Shown here in pieces: positions 33,001 to 40,314 of a stretch of 64,000 bases of DNA (its first letter is position 1; every line of letters begins with the position of its first letter). The stretch is from Saussurea involucrata (lineage: Eukaryota > Streptophyta > Magnoliopsida > Asterales > Asteraceae): positions 236,398,350-236,462,349 of the forward strand of contig CM066321.1 in assembly GCA_033807775.1 (NCBI GenBank). The letters are read 5' to 3'. The translations under genes and the position numbers were made by a program. The notes under the pieces were generated by a model. It was not told the origin of the DNA, made no database searches, and saw only the letters and a program-made list of their open reading frames with translations.

Positions 33001-33020
33001 TCATAAACCAGGTCACATAA
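30015..33020 (+). CDS. E3 accessory ORF, part 1: N-terminal domain, NLS-like cluster, coiled coil
   Basis: 1,001 codons from MASSSQAISPAQSPATSPEH. Residues 1-40 are Ser/Pro-rich. Residues about 40-360 form a helical domain with YLNQFWQSCRFD, FNLPTRGLLGL and LPPLWNTLFSILNR; the last block is shared with E2 and F. A basic cluster at 31366-31455 (KPKRRKTKKK and KQRKKRK) looks like a nuclear localisation signal. A Glu/Ser/Thr/Pro-rich region follows, and then a coiled coil with EFQTLVTSVNQTMKEL near residue 860. There is no signal peptide or hydrophobic segment. The frame ends with TAA at 33018-33020 and is open again in the same frame, so this TAA (CAA with one C-to-T change, or a readthrough site) splits one long protein. 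The function is unknown to me. Confidence 0.8.
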   Translation: MASSSQAISPAQSPATSPEHSPAHSEHSENPNPAQNIELEDSGDSADFAPTTHLQNFIAKDHFEKVLPIKSNNCYLVPSPTAFGEAHAILLNIMENHILFPLLSRTPNKIPVRYLNQFWQSCRFDKDDSIIKGYISRPDKSEHLEIKFNRTMFSLEFNLPTRGLLGLKKYAEQPTEDELCRFVEMLGYNTQLRKRNDFRRGRLPPLWNTLFSILNRCLTGKIGSIDQSSHQILTIMYGVYYDLPLDYATIMMQEIINPIDRKNNTRRVKENDPKFLPPLQFQRILGVLFEPLLLIQKWPMEGTIPKQFPMSKSTPTDHVDGYSHYRPLSKKLLQYSSNKTLKKEYIRDHRTPKPSPMTPPSLGVPLGTMIAEPLSTQEEKDNKLAKHMAIQLSFIAKRAELMGKKSSSKTSASTPKAKKRKTTEGTSTSAAKDQPSPPHATETGFSVPPSSPKQRKKRKSKITEEGAPKPKRRKTKKKHGKSLEKLVTIAEEEAIAEERTAEEDAEEGMATEEYQSPYQSPDRFAHQGDLNDFLQNPDIANTLNTAGWMAQPLDHHSPEEQYFSISGIDTHLQEDDTTPKDQPANTPIILQNPFIQQGLDVHRKSPSTATEEEIEEIDMSEEAIKERNQKNATEWNREKVKEIIEKMGEKEKGKEKDAEVEEGTNPSPPPSATHISNSAGLAAEGVIEIEQHGSIQTQPNQPEVTLSTSAPTETGESIPRESPQRDSPIVRDLSPHITTEHPTEEFVSSATHTQLGPTLLSERSSEHNDEETLDKSRSQQKDNLVPTSEVDLDNVIHRTSVESEELDASAQGSDGNPSTPIVQTRVNEGAPGTGTHSGDECVPPEVTQGTQVSRDEFQTLVTSVNQTMKELQSSFKSFAETTSTAILKLYTKMDNLSTEVKSAISAMKSSAETTAKARATSAAQEFGTTATSAFKDSVKNFLEQMNTQFNRAKGITPADLQNALKQVQAEAMRNTTMMQPKDYMTRAQLTELGQNVINQVT

Positions 33021-33086
33021 TTCATTGTCTCCTTCACAACAGCAAATGCCAACTTTGTCAAGGATTTCAGAAGAAGTGTTGGCAGA

Positions 33087-34958
33087 ATGCGTTTTAAAAC
33101 AGAGGCAGAGCTTGCGACTCTACTTGGCCTCTGTGATGACGTCTGTGAAAAGTTGATAGCAGCAGGAGCAGAATTACCGAAGAAAACCAAAGCTTCTTAC
33201 AGAGCAGAGGGTAGTTCTGATAACAGTCAGGATGATTCTGATGATGACCATCCTGGTCCATCAGATAATCCTGAGGGGGAGAATACAAGGGAGAAAGCTA
33301 CGAGCAGAGGAATACAAACTCCACCAATCGCAGCAGAACCAATCAGTCAAGCTCCTCCAGAACAAACCCAAGATCAACACCAAACTCAACAGCCCACAGA
33401 GACAACACCCATCTCTGTGGAATCAAGTCCTGAAGAAACAAATATTCCAGAAGCTGATCAGCAACCCACAGAGGCAACAACCACCCCTGTGGTAATCATT
33501 TTGGAAGAAAGTCCTTCAACAAAATCAACAGAAAAACCCCCAACCATACCAAGAAGAAAGTCAATTGCCACCAAACCAAAAAGAGCAACGACCTCTACTT
33601 CTGATATTCTGAAAAAGATGCACAATACAATGACTGATCGAATGTCACAGAGAGAAGAAGAAAGGCACAGGTTCACACTAGCTTTCAAAATGGCAAGAAG
33701 ATTCGACATACCTCAATCCACAGAAACCGAGCTTACAGAAGAAGTCACCAAAGAACCTCCTACAGAGGTTACAGAGCAAAGAAAGCCAACAGAACCAACG
33801 CCACAAAAGTCCTCTCAAAAACAAGTGTCAAAACCTACAGAGGCAACCCCCATCAACCCAACAGAAGCACCAACCTCCAAACCTACAGTAGAAACAGGTT
33901 CTGCACCTCCAAAAGCCAAAGATAAGGGCAAAGCAATACTGACAGAAAAGCCCAAGAAAAAGAAATCATTGCCCAAGCCTACAGAGAAATTGATGAAGAG
34001 CGCCTTTGATGCCTTCCAAACTCCAAAGCCTGAAGAAGAGGACTGGGCATATGGATTGAAGCCTCTGTCAGACATTCTTCTAACTGGTAGAACTGCAGAA
34101 GTTGTTCAAAAGATGGAGAGTCTCAGAAGACAAATACCACAACCTAGTCCAACACATGAAGAGATGGAAGAAGTGGTATACAAATACCTCTATAAACAAT
34201 CCTTTCAGACCAATCATCCTACAGATCATGTGACAGATCCAAGGATCAGAGAAGAATTTGAGAACATCTTCACAAGGACAAAGCCAAGAACCAAAGCAGA
34301 TGTCTTCTCAATCCACAAGATCAAAAAGGTAATCTTCTGCAGGTTCTCCTTTACAAGAACCTATCCAAGGGTCAGGTACAATCTTTACAAAGTCAAAAGA
34401 GAGAACAATTCAGAAACCACCTTCGCTGATGCTGACCTAAGAAATATCAATCCTTATGATCTACCTGACCTTCTGCAATGGACAAAAGACAACTACAACA
34501 CAGAGCCAAACACCAGAGCCTATCAAGTGTTGAGAAAAGCGATGAGGGAAAAGCTTCTGCTCTACAACATGATAGATTTCCAGCTGGGAAAGGATCTTGG
34601 TCTCAAACATCTGGATTTACGACCACCAGAGGATCGCTGCCCACCGGACGCCGTACCTAACTCAATCATCACAGAACCACGGTTTGGGTTAGTATTTCAA
34701 AACCCACAAGGCGAAGTTAAACTGTTTGTGTGCATGGACTGTCAGAAGTACGCAACTAGTACTCTGAACAAGTTCAGAACAAGCCTTGTAAAATACAGAG
34801 GTACAGAGAAAATGGATAGAGATGCTGCAGATACTTTCATCAGAGAGATTGATGCCACAATCCGCCTAAGAGAACTCTGCATCAGTTTCTACAAAGAGAT
34901 CAGAAGAGTCGGAAGAGACAACAGAAGCTACAACGATTTCAAAGATGCCAAAATCTGA
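33087..34958 (+). CDS. E3 accessory ORF, part 2: conserved C-terminal domain
   Basis: In the same frame as part 1. Open sequence starts right after the TAA at 33020 and the first Met is at 33087. The first 350 codons are Thr/Pro/Glu/Lys-rich low complexity. From about 34060 a folded-looking domain follows: VFSIHKIKKVIFCRFSFTRT, INPYDLPDLL, MIDFQLGKDLGL, LFVCMDCQKYATSTLNKF, FIREIDATIRLRELC. The blocks NP-Y/F-D/E-L/F, xDFQL/M-like and I-x-x-ID align with T2 (39230-40020) and F (45645-44881). It is not a known retroviral env: no membrane segment is visible. It ends 173 bp before the polypurine tract. It could be made by readthrough of the TAA or from its own start. Confidence 0.75.
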   Translation: MRFKTEAELATLLGLCDDVCEKLIAAGAELPKKTKASYRAEGSSDNSQDDSDDDHPGPSDNPEGENTREKATSRGIQTPPIAAEPISQAPPEQTQDQHQTQQPTETTPISVESSPEETNIPEADQQPTEATTTPVVIILEESPSTKSTEKPPTIPRRKSIATKPKRATTSTSDILKKMHNTMTDRMSQREEERHRFTLAFKMARRFDIPQSTETELTEEVTKEPPTEVTEQRKPTEPTPQKSSQKQVSKPTEATPINPTEAPTSKPTVETGSAPPKAKDKGKAILTEKPKKKKSLPKPTEKLMKSAFDAFQTPKPEEEDWAYGLKPLSDILLTGRTAEVVQKMESLRRQIPQPSPTHEEMEEVVYKYLYKQSFQTNHPTDHVTDPRIREEFENIFTRTKPRTKADVFSIHKIKKVIFCRFSFTRTYPRVRYNLYKVKRENNSETTFADADLRNINPYDLPDLLQWTKDNYNTEPNTRAYQVLRKAMREKLLLYNMIDFQLGKDLGLKHLDLRPPEDRCPPDAVPNSIITEPRFGLVFQNPQGEVKLFVCMDCQKYATSTLNKFRTSLVKYRGTEKMDRDAADTFIREIDATIRLRELCISFYKEIRRVGRDNRSYNDFKDAKI

Positions 34959-35130
34959 TTATCAGACCTCCAATCTCTGCAAACCAAGTCAAAGTTTATC
35001 TTTCATTGTACTCAAATGTAAAATTCCTCTGGCATATTTCTAAATGAAAGAACTTTCGAGGTATTGTTTAACCTCTGTCTTATCTAACTTAGCCTAACTA
35101 AACTCAAGTTCAATTTTTTATTTTTCACTA

Positions 35131-35143
35131 CTTAGGGGGAGAT
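35131..35143 (+). promoter_or_regulatory. E3 polypurine tract
   Basis: CTTAGGGGGAGAT lies directly before the 3' LTR and is the plus-strand primer site. F has the same tract (ACTTAGGGGGAGAT on minus). Confidence 0.9.
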
Positions 35144-35980
35144 TGTTAGCTTCAATCTTCCTAATCAAAGAAGTATTTAGAAGTAGTGAAAATAGGCTAA
35201 GTGAAGAAAGCCTCTTACAGAGGCTCTGCCGGACTTACCGAGAGATCAAGATCAAGAATCTACAGAAGCTAAAGAGGCGCGCTACAGAAGCTCTGTCATA
35301 CGCGCAAAGAAGATCAATAATTCAGAATCCGGGGAAGACTGCTCCACAGAGGACCAGACCGCAGAACCTCTGTAACTCATTACAGAGCCTCTGTGGTCCT
35401 CACAATAAGACTTGAAGATATTTACAATATCTTGCTACTGTTACAGGACCTGTTCATCAACTTGCATGGTAGCATGCCCTGTCCAACGTCGACGTGTCAA
35501 ACTCTGATTGGATTCAATAGGGCTTAGTACATAATAGACGTCTGCTGCATTAAATGCAATACAGCACGTCTGACTGTTCATGCCACACTTGCAACTGTTC
35601 ACGACATCCGTTCAACTATTCATCAGTACTGTCTGAATAGTAGCATATGCTTTATGGTCCCCTTTAGAGTAGTATATAAGGAAGACTCATGTTGAGTTCT
35701 TCCTTATCACATATAAATCAAACATCACAAGAACACAAAAGCTTATTCACCTTAAAAGTCAGATCTGTTTTGAAGCTTTTCTTACTCACAGTTCTTAAAC
35801 CTGTTCTTATTTTATATATTCAGTAAACTTTAAGATATAATATTTTGTTCACTGTTTATTTATATTTTGGTCTAAATCTATCAAACTTATCTGTTAGTTC
35901 TTCAAATACGCTTCCGCATCAAACATTAACTTGAACTAATAGATCTGATAATCTTGTTTAAAGCAAAACGGGAACCAACA
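35144..35980 (+). repeat. E3 3' LTR (837 bp)
   Basis: Differs from the 5' LTR by one A deletion in a poly-A run and six substitutions, one of which changes the TATA segment from TATAAAAG to TATATAAG. Followed by ACAAT (35981-35985). Confidence 0.95.
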
Positions 35981-35985
35981 ACAAT

Positions 35986-36354
35986 GATTGGTTTGGGTCA
36001 TATCACATGTATAATCATACACCCAAACGCAAACCCCGTAATAACAAGAGAAAATATCATAAACAACGGGGTTCTCAAACAGAGGTTAAACCACAGCGGG
36101 AGACCAAACCCATTCCAAAACGGGCTTCTCCCACTGAGGTTAGACCGGCACTCAAGAGGCAACCTGCTACAAAACCTGTTCCTCCAAAAGGTGTAAATTC
36201 TACACCTAAGAGGCAACATGTGACAAAACCAGTTACTCCAAACGGTGTACAATCTGCACCTAAGGGGAAGTCTGAGTCAAAGCAAGTTCCTCCACGAGGT
36301 GCCAAACCAAACCCTCCCGGACCCAGGCAAATCTGGGTACCAAAGGTCCGTTAA
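35986..36354 (+). pseudogene. T2 gag, C-terminal end with basic Pro repeats
   Basis: Continues T2 gag after the E3 insertion. It is a Lys/Arg/Pro-rich tail with repeated units like KPVPPKG, KPVTPNG and KQVPPRG, ending GPRQIWVPKVR and TAA (36352-36354). The IWVPK ending is the same as in the other gag proteins, which confirms the identity. The basic repeats may bind nucleic acid. Confidence 0.8.
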
Positions 36355-36490
36355 TCTTGTTTTGCAGGACGGTCATGTGTGATACTTTGACTCTGGATGC
36401 TCCACACACATGACCGGAAGGAGGGAGTTGCTCACGATCTACAAGGAACATTATTGTGAAGACGTGAGGTTTGTCTATAACTGTGTTTTC
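36352..36490 (+). pseudogene. T2 gag/pol boundary and protease stub
   Basis: After TAA come TCTTGTT and TTGCAG (36362-36367). The protease then starts in the plus-one phase, with a TGA where the others have a Trp codon, DSGCSTHMTGR, and a break after about 40 codons into AT-rich spacer. All later pol domains are deleted. Confidence 0.8.
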
Positions 36491-37615
36491 ATGAGCTGCT
36501 CATCTTTTTAGGGGGAGCATGATCAGTTATCAGGTTCATTCTACTGTTGAGGGGGAGTGTCACACACAATTTTTTTTTAACTGCTGAAACGTTTTTCTAT
36601 GTGTATGGATACTCTCGTGTGCATTTCACTCTACGCGCACATTCTGAGGGGGAGCATCTAACTGGATGCTCATCATTTGAGGGGGAGCGACACGTTTTTC
36701 TTTAAATGTCAAAAAGTTTTTTTGTGTCGGTCTCTCCAGTGCACAATAGCACACTCTGAGGGGAGCAAAACCTTCCCTATGCTCAGTTTGAGGGGGAGCG
36801 AGAGAAGGTTCGTTCAACATCCGAACAGTCCAATTTTTCTTGAAAGTGTGAAAGTACAGGGTAATTTCTGTCAGCAATCACAAAGTTTCCGGACAGGTAT
36901 CCGGACACCTATCTCTTCGGATAGGTTTCCGGACCAGATGGGTATCCGAATGTCCCATCCGGAAACCATGTTTGTCCGGAATCTCTTTTTTGTCCGGGAT
37001 GTCATCTTTTCCGGAAACCTCTGTTGTTCGTGCACCTGTTGTCCGGATACTTTGGTTTCTCCAGAAAGTTTGGTTTTCCAATCTTATGTCCGGATACCCC
37101 TGTTTGTCAAGTCCTGTACCTGTTTTCTTACTGCCAGTCCTCAATCCGTCTCAGATTGATCCACTTATTGCAAGGTACGCGCCGGAACTTGTTCATCCAT
37201 CTTGTTTACTAACTTTGGGTCTTTTACAGATATTCCATGGCGGATCAAGTGCAACATCATTATGTTCATCACCTGAGGGGGAGCGTCACACTGTTTTCTT
37301 AAAAGTCTAAATGTTTTTACCTTGTGTTGATGTCTCCCAAGTAAATCACACTCTCACTCCGAGGGGGAACAAGTCAATCCCCATGCATGTTTTGAGGGGG
37401 AGCGGGATAATATCCGTGCTAGATTTGAGGGGGAGCAGACAATCTTTCATTTTATTCAAATTGAGGCTTTCCGGAAACTTACCTGATAAGTAACCCACCG
37501 GATACCCCAGCTATGCATATACCTGAAGCCCTACCTGTGATAGAATATGGACGAGAATTAGGGAATCCCATGGTCCATCCAGCGCCGGAGGGACCTTCCC
37601 CGGGACATAGAACAT
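36491..37615 (+). other. T2 spacer: polypurine motif array and CCGG cluster
   Basis: No gene. About ten copies of TTTGAGGGGGAGC-like motifs occur between 36508 and 37440. A CCGG cluster with nine TCCGG copies lies at 36885-37095, many as TTTCCGGAxx or TATCCGGAxx. Remains of pol have been replaced by this. Confidence 0.8.
36506..37440 (+). repeat. Dispersed array of GAGGGGGAGC polypurine motifs
   Basis: Motif starts near 36510, 36548, 36649, 36679, 36758 (one G shorter), 36790, 37274, 37360, 37395 and 37427, most preceded by TTTGA or CTGA. They are direct, spaced 30-480 bp apart, and resemble the true polypurine tract of T2 (AAAGGGGGAGAT at 40028-40039). Confidence 0.8.
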
Positions 37616-40045
37616 GTGAGACGGAGGGACTTAAGGTCAAAAGAGAACCAAGAAAGATTGAGCCGTAAAGATAACGAGGCTCCTGAGCGACCCCAACCGA
37701 GCGATATCTGGGTAGCCACATCTGCTATCCCGTCTCATACATTGGGACGGGGTATTGAAGAAGCCTCCATGGACCCAGCGGAGCAATTGCACAACCCCCT
37801 TATCCACTCATCTGTCTCTCAAAAGACGGATGTTTCAGTTTCTCACGGGGATATAGCACAACTTCCACTGGTCTCTCATTCGGAGAGTGCTGGTGTTGAA
37901 ATAAGCGACCAGCAGCCCCCAGTCGCGACTTCTTTCCGTGCACAATCGAGTCTAGAGCCATTTGAAATTAAACATTCTTCGGCTAGGACACATGATGAGG
38001 AACAACAAATCAACGCTCTTCGTGACCCGATCGGAACATCCGTAGTGTCTTCGTCTGGCGAAACACGAGGATCGGAAGGAAATCCTACCACAACTATCAT
38101 TATGCCAACTGTGAACGTAGGTGGCTATGCCTCTCAGGTAGATGCTTCAACGGGTAATCTAAGTGATCCCGGAGTTATCTTACACGACTTTGTGTCACCA
38201 GGGTCCCTGGACAGCACCCTTAAGGTTGTCCGCGAGGCGATGGAGCAGCATGTCGTCGTCGAGATCGACACCGTCAAACGCTTAATCAAAGGTAAAGGGC
38301 ATATCGTCGACACTGAAACCGCACCTACACCTCCACCGGTCCCCTTTCAACCTATCTTTTCGGTGGACACCCTAAAGACGATGTTACTAGCCCAACTGCT
38401 CCAAGAATCCGAAACCAATGCCTCTACCGAAGCAGACCTGATATCCGTTCTGAAATCACAGGTCACTGCTCCTTCATCATCTATTACCACTCGCTTGGAT
38501 ACTATTGACTCGACTCTTAAGGACTACAACCAAGCGCTCACAACGCTGTCCGAGAGAGTCCGCTCACTCGAAGATACCTACAAGAGTCAAGCAGGCGGTC
38601 TGAAACGCAAGCACGATGACCAGGATGATACTGATCACCGTGAGGGGGAGAAATGACTAAGACCTACCGAGACCGCCCCTATTCTCACCGAAACTACAAC
38701 CGTGGTTCAACTGGAACCAGCAACTACGGCAACAACAACCGACGCCGAACCTGAAGCCGAGTTGCCATTAGCCGAGATGGTAATCGACATGGAAATATCA
38801 GATGCTGAAGACCCGACGGTTGAAAAGCCTGAGGGTTCAACACAGGAACTGGTTGATTTTGACTCATCAGACAGACCGTTATTGGATATGATTGATCCAG
38901 ACTGTGAAGCCAACCCGGAGACCGAAGATGCATGGTATGAAAAAGCTGCCAGGGCCGCAAATCTCCAAGTTAATTTGGTTTTCCCTATTGATGACGATGA
39001 CAACATTGACTATGATCAGTTCTTGCTCCAGAATTTATATGGTACTTCTCCCGTTCATTCTGCTCAACCCGATGAAACTTCAACAAGACCCGAGACCTCA
39101 ACTGCTAATATTCAGACATCTCCTCAGCAACCGACAACTTCTGATCTCCCACCGCTTCAATAGCAACAAATCCGTTGGGAGAAGATCACGATACTCATTC
39201 CTCACCTGGAGGAATCCCTGAAGAAGTTGTTCGTGCACAAACTTCGCACAATCGAGCCAACCTTTTTCCTTGGTATTTACAACTTCAATCCTGAATACCA
39301 ACGCCGGTACATCAGCGCAATGAAGCGGTGTCTTCCAGTCAGCCAAGTCAGAACCAAGCATCAGATAACAGAGGTACTCAACATACAGTCCAGCCGCATC
39401 ATGAAAATCGTCTATCCTGTATTCACTGTCCGACGTGAAGATGGGAATGAATGGAAATTTTCTGAAGCCAACTTCCAGCACCTCCGACCGTTTGAGTTCC
39501 TGGCAATTCTGAAAGACCTTCGTTCAAGAATTATCCGACCGCTACCAGTTACAAAGGCGCTCGAAGCTGTTCGTCGATTCCGGGTCCGTACAGTTATGAT
39601 GTATTATCTAACGGACTTCCAAATGGCTATCGAGAACAGGGCAAAGAAGGTAAATTTGATAAAGCCGAATCTGCAAGCTCCTGAGTTGAATATGTATCCC
39701 GAGAACGCTATGCTTCTAGAACTAGAATTTGGGATCGTCTACGTCAATGAACAGACAGAGAAGAAGTTTATGTGATTCAGTCAGGTAGATAGATTCTGCG
39801 ACGGCACACTCTTCAAAGTTCAAGATGCTCTTCGAAAGATCATTCAGCAGGAGTCTGAAAATCTAAGGGTTTCGTATGTTCCTAATCCAAATGAAATAAC
39901 TGCTCGGAATGCCTTGGAAATGGTTGAAGAACGCATCGACTATCGATGTGCTATCAGATGGTTCGAGATCCACTTCGCACATCGAAAAAGATATATCACG
40001 AACTGCCGCCAAATCGAACTTCAAATCAAAGGGGGAGATTGTTAG
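37616..40045 (+). pseudogene. T2 accessory ORF: coiled coil and C-terminal domain
   Basis: One reading frame of about 810 codons broken by only three stops: TGA 38654-38656, TAG 39161-39163 and TGA 39773-39775. Each can be explained by one C-to-T change. It lacks the N-terminal domain of E3 and F. Parts: Ser/Thr-rich start, coiled coil with DTIDSTLKDYNQALTTLSER (about 38500), an NLS-like LKRKHDD, an acidic segment, and a C-terminal domain (39230-40020) with LRPFEFLAIL, YYLTDFQMAIENRA and ERIDYRCAI matching E3 part 2. The frame runs through the polypurine tract and its final stop TAG (40043-40045) lies inside the LTR. Confidence 0.75.
40028..40039 (+). promoter_or_regulatory. T2 polypurine tract
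   Basis: AAAGGGGGAGAT directly precedes the 3' LTR. It is also coding in the accessory frame. Confidence 0.88.
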
Positions 40046-40314
40046 GGTAATATTTGGTTGATTAGAAGTTCAAGGGGCTAATTGTAATAGATTAAATTTG
40101 GCTTTGTTAGTGAACGAGTCGTGGGCTTGTTAACCACAAGCCCGCCATATATAAAGCAATCTAGCCTTAGAAAAATAGGCTAGTAATCTTTCATCACTCT
40201 TTATTGTAATTCTCTCTAATATTGAAAGCTTAATCAGAGATGACCAGTTGAAATCGTTACATACATTGTTTATCTATTTGATTTCATTATTGTTGCACGG
40301 ATCTGAGACTCTCA
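40040..40314 (+). repeat. T2 3' LTR (275 bp)
   Basis: Runs TGTTAGGGTAATA...GAGACTCTCA. Directly followed by the resumed E2 gag codons at 40315. Confidence 0.92.

Larger units (their letters stand above)
21021..35980 (+). mobile_element. E3: recent 15-kb SIRE-like copia element with accessory ORF
   Basis: Bounded by 838- and 837-bp LTRs and a perfect target duplication ACAAT (21016-21020, 35981-35985). Order is LTR, primer site, gag with coiled-coil extension, protease, integrase, RT, RNase H, a 1.4-kb spacer with its own TATA promoter, accessory ORF, polypurine tract, LTR. The LTRs differ by six substitutions and one indel (about 99.2% identical), so insertion is recent. Gag is intact and the accessory ORF has one stop, but pol has several breaks. 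Confidence 0.95.
16582..40314 (+). mobile_element. T2: pol-less copia derivative with 275-bp LTRs, inserted in E2 gag
   Basis: LTRs are at 16582-16851 and 40040-40314. After removing E3 and its target duplication the element is about 8.8 kb. It holds a perfect primer site, a gag gene, a protease start that breaks off within about 40 codons, no integrase, RT or RNase H, a spacer full of polypurine motifs, the middle and C-terminal parts of the accessory ORF, and a polypurine tract. The 5' LTR lacks the first 12-13 bases of the 3' LTR (TGTTAGGGTAATA), and part of the E2 target is missing there too, so no target duplication can be checked. It probably relied on enzymes from other copia elements. 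Confidence 0.88.

Noticed and set aside
30015..34958. Accessory ORF as a classical envelope gene
   Set aside because: The position fits env-like ORFs of SIRE elements, but no signal peptide, membrane helix or Cys-rich ectodomain is visible and NLS-like clusters are present.
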